DNA of 64,000 nucleotides, from contig JANQPF010000022.1 of the NCBI GenBank assembly GCA_028285415.1, forward strand, positions 124,001-188,000. Direction: 5' to 3'. Under the pieces are notes generated by a model. It saw nothing but the letters and a program-made list of their open reading frames with translations. It was not told the DNA's origin and did not search any database. Source of the stretch: Pseudomonadales bacterium (lineage in GTDB: Bacteria > Pseudomonadota > Gammaproteobacteria > Pseudomonadales > Azotimanducaceae). The position numbers and the translations under genes are program-made. Numbering within the stretch: the first letter of the stretch is position 1; the number at the start of each line of letters is the position of its first letter. Below are positions 24,418 to 32,107 of this stretch, piece by piece.

Positions 24418-25932
24418 ATGAACATCATGATGCTGCTGGAAATGACCAGCGCCACCTTCCCGGATCGTCCGGCGTTCACCGACGGCAGTACCGGTGTGTC
24501 CCTCACGTACGCTGAGCTCTTCGCCGCTGCCAAAACGCGAGCGGCAACGCTTCGCGCCAGCGATGCTGCGCGCATGGTCAAGCTCGACGTCAGCAACCTC
24601 GGCACGCCCATGAGCCTTTTTGCGAGCGCCTGGGCGGGGGTGCCGTACGTGCCGATCAACTATCGCCTGACCAATGACGAAATCGAAAAGCTGCTCGAAA
24701 GAGTGACGCCCGCCTATCTCGTCACGCACGAAGAACGTGCGGAGCATCTCGGTACGTTGCCGGAAGTGCTCGCGGTGCAAACCCGCCATTTCGTTGATGA
24801 CAATCATCACAGTGAACATGCCGACGCCGAGCACGAGAGCTGGTCGATGGATCCTGACGAGGTAGCGGTGCTGCTCTTCACAAGCGGCACAACCGGTGCG
24901 CCCAAGGCGGCGGTGTTGCGCCACAAGCACCTCGTGTCTTACATCCTGAGCTCGGTGGAGTTTGCCAGTGCCGGTGATGACGAAGCCGCGCTGGTGAGCG
25001 TGCCGCCGTATCACATAGCCGGTATCGCGGCGATTCTGAGCTCAGTCTATTCGGGCCGGCATGTTGTGCAGTTACCCAACTTCTCTGCGGATGCGTGGAT
25101 CGCGCTTGCACGTGAGCACAGGGTCACCACGGCGTTTGTCGTGCCGACGATGCTGGCGCGCATCGTCGAAGCGCTGGAAGGCGAGGCAGATGCCGGCATG
25201 CCCCACCTGCAGAGTCTTTCCTACGGTGGCGGCAAAATGCCCCTGTCGGTCATCGAAAAGGCCATGACGCTCTTCCCGGAGACGGACTTCTCGAACGCTT
25301 ACGGACTGACGGAAACTTCATCCACCATTACGGTTCTCGGCCCGGACGAGCACCGCTCGGCGGCGGCCAGCGAAGACGACGGCGTCCGCCGGCGCCTCGT
25401 TTCCGTGGGGCGGCCGTTGCCGGGAGTGGAGCTCGAGATCCGCGATGACGAAGGTCGTGTGGTCGGCACGGGCGAGCGGGGCGAAATCTACGTTCGGGGT
25501 GAGCAGGTGTCCGGCGAGTATGAGGGCCGGGGCGCAGTCACCGACAACGACGGCTGGTTCCCGACCCGCGATGCCGGCAGCGTCGACGCCGAAGGCTATC
25601 TCTTCCTCGAGGGCCGCGCCGACGATGTGATCGTGCGTGGCGGGGAGAATCTATCGCCGGGTGAAATTGAAGATGTGCTCCTGACCCACCCGACCGTTGC
25701 CGACGCGGCGGTGGTTGGCGTCCCCAGCGAGCAGTGGGGTGAAGCGGTGGCCGCGGTGGTCGTTGCGCGTCGCGACGCGGAGATTGATAGCGCTGCTTTG
25801 CAGGAGCACGTCAAAACCCATATGCGCAGTTCGCGTGTGCCGGAGCGCATTGAAGTGTGGGACGAACTGCCCTACAACGAAACCGGCAAGCTGCTGCGAC
25901 GCGTGGTGAAAGCAGAGCTCGAAAAACCGTAG
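24418..25932 (+). CDS. AMP-dependent acyl-CoA synthetase/ligase
   Basis: A 504-residue ANL-superfamily ligase. The phosphate-binding loop is FTSGTTGAPKAA (about 154-165), the A5-type motif is NAYGLTETSS, the hinge is EGRADDVIVRGGENLSPGEI in part, and the catalytic C-terminal lysine lies in NETGKLLRR. It activates a carboxylic acid to its CoA thioester via an acyl-adenylate. A crotonase gene abuts it convergently and a small protein gene precedes it. Fatty, aromatic or steroid side-chain acid would all fit. Confidence 0.92.
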   Translation: MNIMMLLEMTSATFPDRPAFTDGSTGVSLTYAELFAAAKTRAATLRASDAARMVKLDVSNLGTPMSLFASAWAGVPYVPINYRLTNDEIEKLLERVTPAYLVTHEERAEHLGTLPEVLAVQTRHFVDDNHHSEHADAEHESWSMDPDEVAVLLFTSGTTGAPKAAVLRHKHLVSYILSSVEFASAGDDEAALVSVPPYHIAGIAAILSSVYSGRHVVQLPNFSADAWIALAREHRVTTAFVVPTMLARIVEALEGEADAGMPHLQSLSYGGGKMPLSVIEKAMTLFPETDFSNAYGLTETSSTITVLGPDEHRSAAASEDDGVRRRLVSVGRPLPGVELEIRDDEGRVVGTGERGEIYVRGEQVSGEYEGRGAVTDNDGWFPTRDAGSVDAEGYLFLEGRADDVIVRGGENLSPGEIEDVLLTHPTVADAAVVGVPSEQWGEAVAAVVVARRDAEIDSAALQEHVKTHMRSSRVPERIEVWDELPYNETGKLLRRVVKAELEKP

Positions 25933-26877
25933 TCAGCTGAGCGCGTCGACGAGCCCCCACGATAGCGCGGTGGCGGCGTCCAGCTCTGCGTTCGTGAGTG
26001 CGAGCCAGGCAGTGCGTTGCCGGCCGATCCGCCGGCTGATGCTGAACGTGCCGCCGGCGCCGGGAATGAGCCCCATCGCCACTTCGGGCAGCTGAAAGAC
26101 CGTATTCTCCCGAGCCACCACGTGGGCGAGGAACGCCGGCAGCTCGATGCCGGCGCCAATGCACGCGCCGTGCAGTTCCGCGTTGCCACGCTGGGGTAAC
26201 GTGCTGAGCAGGAGACCAGCGCTGCGCGTCATACGCGTCACGTGTGCGCTCGCAGCATCCGTTGCGCTGCCGAATTCCGTGAGATCGCCTCCGGCACAGA
26301 ACGACGGCCCATTGCCTCGCAGTGCCACGGTTTCAATGCTGGTATCGGCGTGTGCGAGCTGCAGACCCGTGCACAGCGCATCGCGCATGGCACGGCTGTA
26401 TGCGTTGTGGCGCGCCGCTCTATTGAGCGTGAGCGTCAGGTGCTTGTCGCGACGTTCCGTAAGCACAGGAGCATCGTCTTCGATAGATTCTCCTGGCGAT
26501 GGGCGGCGGCTGAGCCATTCCTGAAAACCAGAGCCATGCTGCAGCGTGGAGTAGGCCAGTGATTCCATGGCGAGTGCTGCAGGGCAGTCCAGGCTGACGT
26601 TGTGGCGCAGCACGTGGACCAGGCAAGCGGCGGCTGCTGGTTGTGCATCAATACAGTCCGCCAGGGATTCCAGCGCCGGCTCGTCCACCACCACGTCGGC
26701 GGTGGTGTCCCCGGCGTCGAGGCTGATGACGGGGCAGGCGGGCAGTTGCTCAGCCGTCACCCCTTCGAGTGGCTCACCGGTGCAGACATGGTTGACACCG
26801 GCAACGGGTGAGAGCGCTTCGCGGGTCACGGGCGATTGCAGCAGGCGTTTGAGCTCGCCTGACGAATAGACCTTCAT
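25933..26877 (-). CDS. enoyl-CoA hydratase family protein with N-terminal extension
   Basis: A 314-residue crotonase with about 110 extra N-terminal residues that I do not recognise. The crotonase core begins near residue 125 (RRDKHLTLTLNRAARHNAYS). Both catalytic glutamates are kept: GAGIEL and LPEVAMGLIPGAGG. It is thus the most canonical hydratase candidate in the window. ATG 26877 was chosen because upstream sequence belongs to the divergent gap. The stop codon abuts that of the acyl-CoA synthetase gene, so the two are convergent neighbours. Confidence 0.88.
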   Translation of the reverse strand: MKVYSSGELKRLLQSPVTREALSPVAGVNHVCTGEPLEGVTAEQLPACPVISLDAGDTTADVVVDEPALESLADCIDAQPAAAACLVHVLRHNVSLDCPAALAMESLAYSTLQHGSGFQEWLSRRPSPGESIEDDAPVLTERRDKHLTLTLNRAARHNAYSRAMRDALCTGLQLAHADTSIETVALRGNGPSFCAGGDLTEFGSATDAASAHVTRMTRSAGLLLSTLPQRGNAELHGACIGAGIELPAFLAHVVARENTVFQLPEVAMGLIPGAGGTFSISRRIGRQRTAWLALTNAELDAATALSWGLVDALS

Positions 26878-26992
26878 GCGCGCAGTTAAGCACATCCCCG
26901 TGCTGAGCGGTAAAAATGCGGTTTGTTGGCTGATACTTGAGGGGAACCCACACCCGGGGCATGCTGGCCGTGTTAACCAGCCAGGTGCCGCG

Positions 26993-28336
26993 GTGCTTAT
27001 CAAAAACGCAACAATGGGAGATCAGGTCTGTGACCTGCGCTTCACGGCACGGGTCGAGGCGGTTGGACGGCTGACGCCCGAGACCGGTGAGGACGTGTTG
27101 GACGCCGCTGAGGGTGAGGTCCTGCCGGGCCTGCATGACCACCACATTCATCTCATGGCGCTCGCACGGCTGCGCCAGTCCATAGATCTGACCGGGGTCA
27201 CGAATCTCACGATGCTGCGCGAGGCGCTGGCGACCGATCCTGGCGAAGGCTGGTTGCGCTGCGTGAATTACCACGAATCCACGCTGGGCGCGCTCGACCG
27301 CCATATTCTCGACGCCCTCGAGCCGGAACGGCCCGTGCGCGTGCAGCATGCAAGCGGCAAGCTCTGGGTGCTGAACTCGACGGCCGCGCTTGGAACCGGC
27401 CTTGATGAGTGTCCGCTCGAAGGCGTTGAACGTGACGATGCGGGTCAGCCCACCGGCAGACTGTTTCGCCTCGATGCCTGGCTGAGGGCGCAGATTGGCA
27501 GCGATCTCCCGGACTTGGTCGCCCTCGGCAGGGAGCTCGCGCGCCATGGCATCACGTCGGTGACCGATACGTCTTATACCAACACGCCTGATTCGGTCGA
27601 GCGATTGCGCCGCGGCCTGCCGCAGAAGGTGTTCTGCATGGGTGATGCCTCACTGTCGGCGGGTCATCTGAAAGTCATGCTCGATGAAGACCGGCTGCCG
27701 GACATCGAAGAGTTGACCGCTGCCATTGCGGCGGCTCACGCGGCGGATCGCGGGGTGGCGTTTCACTGCGTCAGCCACGTTGAGCTCGTCTTTGCGCTCA
27801 CAGCGTTGCACGCGGCGGGCGAGCATCCGCGGGATCGGATTGAACACGCGGCGGTTGTCCGCCCGGAAGCGGTGCCGCTCCTCGTCGACAGTGGCTGCAC
27901 GGTCGTCACGCAGCCGGGATTTCTCTACGCACGCGGTGAACGCTATCGCCGGGAGGTCGAAGCCGCGGATCTGCCGTATCTGTATCCCTATGCGCGCCTG
28001 CTGGCGTCAGGCATACCGGTGGCGGCAAGCTCCGATGCCCCGTACGGACCGGTCAATCCCTGGCAGGTCATCGCCAGCGCCGTGGCGCGCCGCACGCGCG
28101 ATGGCGCCGTTCTGGGGGCAACCGAATGCGTCAGCGCTGACGAGGCTTTGCGCGGATATTTGAGTGATCCTTCGGACCCGGGCGGTGCTGCTCGGGAGAT
28201 CAGCGTCGGCATGCCGGCGGATCTGGTGCTCCTGAACGCGCCGTGGCGGGAACTGCGGCAAGGGCCTCTGGACGCTGCGGCGCGAGCAACCTATATCGAC
28301 GGCCGCTGCGTCTACGAGAGTTCGGCAAGCACCTGA
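26993..28336 (+). CDS. amidohydrolase (YtcJ-like)
   Basis: A 447-residue metal-dependent hydrolase. It begins LIKNATMGDQVCDLRFTARV, the usual first strands, then the metal-binding HDHHIH (LPGLHDHHIHLMAL). FHCVSHVELVFAL supplies another histidine and AASSDAPYGPVNPW the catalytic aspartate. The family hydrolyses amide or other C-N bonds in a TIM barrel. GTG 26993 gives the expected N-terminus; earlier starts add a tail that overlaps the divergent crotonase. The 3' end overlaps the convergent CoA-transferase by 25 bp. The substrate is unknown. Confidence 0.85.
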   Translation: MLIKNATMGDQVCDLRFTARVEAVGRLTPETGEDVLDAAEGEVLPGLHDHHIHLMALARLRQSIDLTGVTNLTMLREALATDPGEGWLRCVNYHESTLGALDRHILDALEPERPVRVQHASGKLWVLNSTAALGTGLDECPLEGVERDDAGQPTGRLFRLDAWLRAQIGSDLPDLVALGRELARHGITSVTDTSYTNTPDSVERLRRGLPQKVFCMGDASLSAGHLKVMLDEDRLPDIEELTAAIAAAHAADRGVAFHCVSHVELVFALTALHAAGEHPRDRIEHAAVVRPEAVPLLVDSGCTVVTQPGFLYARGERYRREVEAADLPYLYPYARLLASGIPVAASSDAPYGPVNPWQVIASAVARRTRDGAVLGATECVSADEALRGYLSDPSDPGGAAREISVGMPADLVLLNAPWRELRQGPLDAAARATYIDGRCVYESSAST

Positions 28337-29526
28337 TCGGTATGCTCACCCAGCGCGGGCGCCGCTCGGCTGATCTGCCAGGGGCTGGCCGGCAGCTGAT
28401 AGGGTGCGCCCGGATAGCGCACGCTCTGCCCGTCTTCTGCGACCGTCACCTGAAAGCCGCGCGCTTTGAAGTGCGGATCTTCGAACGCTTCTTCGGGACT
28501 GTTGATCGCGCCAACGGCAAGACCAGCGTTCTGGCAACCGATGAAAAAGTCGTAAGCCGGCACGGACACCGCAATCAGCTTCAGCGCTTCGCGACCGGCG
28601 CTGAAGATGGCCGTGATGGTGTCATCCGAACCAATCAGGGAAAGATCAAACGGTCCTTCCCAGTTGGCGCCCATCTCGAGAAACACCGCTTCCGGCAGCT
28701 GCGCCTCGAGGTCGAGTTCTCTCAGCCAGCTCAGCAGCCGGCCAAACTCCTCGGGAAAGCGCGGCGGAACGCCGGTGTTCACGTAGCGGCCGTCGGCACA
28801 TCGCATCTGAGTTTCGCCAGTCGGCTGTGTAGCGGCGTGCCGACCGGTCTGGCGTTGCACCTCAGCGCCGGCAACCAACCACGCGTACGAGGCTGCCTCG
28901 GTTGTGACGTTCAGCGCGGCAGTGATCGACACGTCGATGAACTGTCCGCTGCCGCCGTTGCCGCGGTGCAGGAGTGCCGTAAGAATCGAAAGGTACGCAT
29001 AGTGGGAGCCGGTGTGATAGGCCTGCTGGCCCCAGCCGCGAACCGGCGGCAGGGTATGGTCGTCGTAGCCACAGCTCCAGGGTGGTCCGCCCGCAGCCAT
29101 GAGCGTGAGATCCGTCGCCGGCAGGTCGCTCAAGGGGTTCGCGCGCCCATAGGGCGTGACGGCAACGTGGATGAGCGCAGGATTCGCGCGACATAGCGTA
29201 TCGTAGTCGAGCCCCAGCTGGCTCAGCCGCTCGATGGGCTCTGCTTCCAGCAGCACGTCCGCACTCCCGGCCAGACGCTTGAACTGTGTCTGGCCCGCCG
29301 CGCTGTCGAGATCAATCACCATTCCGCGTTTGGAAGTATTGTAGTGGCGGAAGTAGAGACTCCGGTTGGGGTCGCCGTCTGCGAATGGCGGATAGGTTCG
29401 GCTGATGTCACCCCCGGGCGGTTCCACCAGGATCACGTCCGCTCCCATGTCTCCCAGCAGCTTACCTGCCCAGCTGATACGCTCGTTGGCCAGCTCAACG
29501 ACGCGGATGCCCTGTAAAGCCGTCAT
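28312..29526 (-). CDS. family III CoA-transferase subunit lacking the catalytic Asp
   Basis: A 404-residue CaiB/BaiF-type protein starting MTALQGIRVVELANERISWA. The fold motifs are normal (GADVILVEPPGGD; NTSKRGMVIDLDS). At the position where its neighbour has the catalytic aspartate (YMDHTGG), this protein reads QAYHTGS, giving Tyr170. A chain without that Asp cannot form the usual acyl-Asp anhydride. It therefore probably acts as the non-catalytic half of a heteromer with the upstream CoA-transferase, whose stop codon overlaps its start by 4 bp. BbsE/BbsF is a known precedent for paired family III subunits. Confidence 0.88.
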   Translation of the reverse strand: MTALQGIRVVELANERISWAGKLLGDMGADVILVEPPGGDISRTYPPFADGDPNRSLYFRHYNTSKRGMVIDLDSAAGQTQFKRLAGSADVLLEAEPIERLSQLGLDYDTLCRANPALIHVAVTPYGRANPLSDLPATDLTLMAAGGPPWSCGYDDHTLPPVRGWGQQAYHTGSHYAYLSILTALLHRGNGGSGQFIDVSITAALNVTTEAASYAWLVAGAEVQRQTGRHAATQPTGETQMRCADGRYVNTGVPPRFPEEFGRLLSWLRELDLEAQLPEAVFLEMGANWEGPFDLSLIGSDDTITAIFSAGREALKLIAVSVPAYDFFIGCQNAGLAVGAINSPEEAFEDPHFKARGFQVTVAEDGQSVRYPGAPYQLPASPWQISRAAPALGEHTDQVLAELS

Positions 29527-30764
29527 ATCACGCCTTCCTCACGCAAGCTCGCAACTTCCCCGCTGCTGAAGCCAAGGAGGCGGGTCAGCACGTCCTCGGT
29601 GTGCTCGCTGAGACAAGGTGCGCCACGCTCCATCTTCCAGTCGGCCGCGGAGAAGTGCACGGGTAGCCCGTCCACCACAACCTCGCCCATGGCGGTTTGC
29701 TCTACCTTCGGCCACAAGCCGAATTCTGCGGTGCTGGCGTCGCGTTCGATACGCTCTTTGGGCTTCTGCACCGCGGCAGCCGGAATGGGCAGGCTGCGGA
29801 GCTCAGCTTCGAGCGCAAACTTGTCGAAGCCTCTGGTCCAGGCGCCGAGTGCCTCGTCGAGCGCGTCCTGGCCCGCCAGGCGCGCATCCTGGTCGGTGAA
29901 CTCCGCGCACCAGTCTGCCTTGATGGCAGCCGCCAGCAGCGCCCAGTCACGGTCGTCGCGGCAGCTGATGGCAATCCAGTTATCCTCGCCGGTGCAGGGA
30001 TAGATACCGTGGGGGGCCATGGGGACGTACTGACTGCGGTTGGCATTGGGACCATCGTCGGTTCGAACCGGCGTGTCGTTTACCGTCCAGTCGAGGAGGG
30101 CGGGTCCGTTCAGCGTGACTGCGGCTTCGGTGCAGGCGAGATCCACCCACTGTCCTTCGCCCGTGCGCTGGCGATGCAGCAGCGCCAGCATGATGGCCAT
30201 GGCCATGTAGTAGCCGCCGGTGTGGTCCATGTAGGAATAACCCCAGCCGGCCGGCGGCTGTCCGGGAAGGCCCGAGGTATAGGTCAACCCGGAGACCGCC
30301 TGCACGATGGGTCCCCAGGTTTTGTACTCATGGTAGGGCCCGGTATGGCCAAACCCGCAGTTGGAGACGTAGACGATGTCGGGTTTGATCGCCTTGAGCG
30401 CGTCATAGCCGAATCCCCATTTTTCCAGAACGCCCGCGGCAAAGTTTTCGGTGACCGCATCGGAGATTTTGACGAGTTCGGCAAGGATCTCTTTGCCGCG
30501 CGCGGTGCGCAGATTCAGGGTGATACCCAGCTTGTCGGTGTTGTGATTGTTGAAACCGCCGCCGTGATCGAGGCCGCGCTGCCCGGGTTTGAACGGCTCC
30601 ATACCGCGTAGAATGTCCCAGCGCCCCTGCCGCACCGGGTCTTCGATGCGGATCACTTCAGCGCCGAACGCCGCCAGCCATTTCGTTGCGCCCGCGCCCG
30701 CCAGCTGCCCGGTGAAATCGCAGATGCGAAAGCCAGCCAGCGCCTGATCAGCGTTGCCGCTCAA
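29523..30764 (-). CDS. family III CoA-transferase, catalytic-type subunit
   Basis: A 413-residue CaiB/BaiF CoA-transferase. The fold begins with LAGFRICDFTGQLAGAGATK. GAEVIRIEDPVRQGRWD binds CoA, and Asp180 in SYMDHTGGYYMAMA is the likely anhydride-forming residue. NCGFGHTGPYHEYKTWGP is also typical. It would move CoA between two acids. The gene follows the Rieske oxygenase by 12 bp and overlaps the next CoA-transferase by 4 bp, so the three form one operon. Confidence 0.9.
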   Translation of the reverse strand: MSGNADQALAGFRICDFTGQLAGAGATKWLAAFGAEVIRIEDPVRQGRWDILRGMEPFKPGQRGLDHGGGFNNHNTDKLGITLNLRTARGKEILAELVKISDAVTENFAAGVLEKWGFGYDALKAIKPDIVYVSNCGFGHTGPYHEYKTWGPIVQAVSGLTYTSGLPGQPPAGWGYSYMDHTGGYYMAMAIMLALLHRQRTGEGQWVDLACTEAAVTLNGPALLDWTVNDTPVRTDDGPNANRSQYVPMAPHGIYPCTGEDNWIAISCRDDRDWALLAAAIKADWCAEFTDQDARLAGQDALDEALGAWTRGFDKFALEAELRSLPIPAAAVQKPKERIERDASTAEFGLWPKVEQTAMGEVVVDGLPVHFSAADWKMERGAPCLSEHTEDVLTRLLGFSSGEVASLREEGVI

Positions 30765-30776
30765 CGTCGACGGCGC

Positions 30777-32036
30777 TCACTGATTGAGCAGGGCAACCCT
30801 CGGGTCGTTGGGGTGCATCCAGTCTTCGCCGATGACCTGGGCAACGCGGAGTTCCTCCGGAATGTTGTCGATACCGATCATTTTGTCGGCAAACTGATGC
30901 CAATGGTAGATACGCGCTTCCTGGTAGCTGAGCGGCACGCCTTTGAAGCCATAGCTTTCCACGGATTTCTGTATCCATTCGCCGAACTCGGTGTCCTCCA
31001 GGAGGACCGCCGACAGCGCTTCGCCGTCGTTCTGCGTCCACATGTCGGGCTTTGGTCCGTCGCCCCAGTCGGGTGCCAGCGTCCAGGTTTCGAAGAGGCA
31101 TTTGTCGATACCGAGCGGCCAGAAGAGCAGCGGTGGAATGGCGCGCTCGCTCAGCGGTGACACCCAGTTCGGAAACACGCCGTACGACTGGGTGCAGGTC
31201 CGTGCAATCTCGCCCACGGTATCAATTTCCGCCCAGGGGCTGCGCTCTTCCCAGTTGGCAATGGAACCGTCCGCGCGCTTCGGCCGCGGCGCCACCATGC
31301 GGCCGTGACCCTGGGGGTAGAAGGTGTTGACGTTGCGGCGGTCGTCCAACACCGGCAGCACGGTTTTGGGGTGGATGCTGCGCACATGGTAGACCTCGGT
31401 ATTGGCCTCCATGGCAATCTTCCAGTTGCAGTTCAGCACCCATGTATGCCGGGCGGCGAGACGTGTGTTGCCGAACTGAAACTCTTCCCACTCGTCGGCC
31501 AGCGGTCCCAGCCATGCCTTCAACGTGGGGGCATTGTCGTCGAAGTTGACGAAAATGAGGTTGCCGAATCGCTCACAGCGGATGCTCGTCAGGCCGCGGC
31601 AGCTCATATCCAGGTTGCCGAAGTCTTCCGGATCCCGCACCGCAAGGAGGTCACCGTCGTGGCTGTATGTCCAGCCGTGGTACTTACAGACCAGGCGCGG
31701 CCGATTGCCCTGCTTGTCGGTGACGATCGGCGCGCCGCGATGGCTGCACGTGTTGTAGAACGCATTGATGGCGCCGCTTTCGGCGTGGACGATGATGACC
31801 GGCTGTCCCGCGTTCTCCCACAAGAGGTAAGAGCCGGGTTCGGGGACTTCATCGATGTGGGCGGCAAAGAGCCAGGACTTACGCCAGATGTGCGCCTTCT
31901 CGAGCTCAAAATACCGCGGGTCTGTATAGCGGCCGCCGGGTATGTCGGGCAACTCGGGAAAGCCGGCGGGCGGAGCGGTACGCGCGGCCTCGTACTCCAT
32001 CAGCTCGCGCAGGGTATTGATCTGCTGCTGGTCCAC
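30777..32036 (-). CDS. Rieske-type ring-hydroxylating oxygenase, alpha subunit
   Basis: A 419-residue oxygenase. The Rieske [2Fe-2S] ligands are Cys97, His99 (NTCSHRGAP) and Cys117, His120 (LVCKYHGWTY). The mononuclear iron site shows His217 and His222 in NTEVYHVRSIHP. The residue that bridges neighbouring Rieske and iron centres, an Asp in naphthalene dioxygenase, is Glu214 here, as reported for carnitine monooxygenase CntA. No reductase or ferredoxin gene is adjacent. It is the first gene of an operon with two CoA-transferases. The substrate is unknown; a quaternary amine or an aromatic/steroid acid are both possible. Confidence 0.9.
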   Translation of the reverse strand: MDQQQINTLRELMEYEAARTAPPAGFPELPDIPGGRYTDPRYFELEKAHIWRKSWLFAAHIDEVPEPGSYLLWENAGQPVIIVHAESGAINAFYNTCSHRGAPIVTDKQGNRPRLVCKYHGWTYSHDGDLLAVRDPEDFGNLDMSCRGLTSIRCERFGNLIFVNFDDNAPTLKAWLGPLADEWEEFQFGNTRLAARHTWVLNCNWKIAMEANTEVYHVRSIHPKTVLPVLDDRRNVNTFYPQGHGRMVAPRPKRADGSIANWEERSPWAEIDTVGEIARTCTQSYGVFPNWVSPLSERAIPPLLFWPLGIDKCLFETWTLAPDWGDGPKPDMWTQNDGEALSAVLLEDTEFGEWIQKSVESYGFKGVPLSYQEARIYHWHQFADKMIGIDNIPEELRVAQVIGEDWMHPNDPRVALLNQ

Positions 32037-32049
32037 CGTGTCTCCTCAA

Positions 32050-32065
32050 CGTTGGAACACGGTTC
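32050..32065. promoter_or_regulatory. imperfect palindrome upstream of Rieske operon
   Basis: TTGGAAC-AC-GGTTCAA is an imperfect inverted repeat (5 of 7 pairs) just ahead of the Rieske gene start on the minus strand. It could be an operator and shares the GGTTCAA half with the site upstream of the USP genes. Confidence 0.25.
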
Positions 32066-32107
32066 AATTTTAGCCGTCTCTCAACCCGGGTGCCAGCCCC
32101 AACCAGG

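Noticed and set aside
28243-30611. Long plus-strand open frames (about 300 codons each) opposite the CoA-transferases
   Set aside because: Both are antisense to well-conserved CoA-transferase genes and have no recognisable motifs or start signals.
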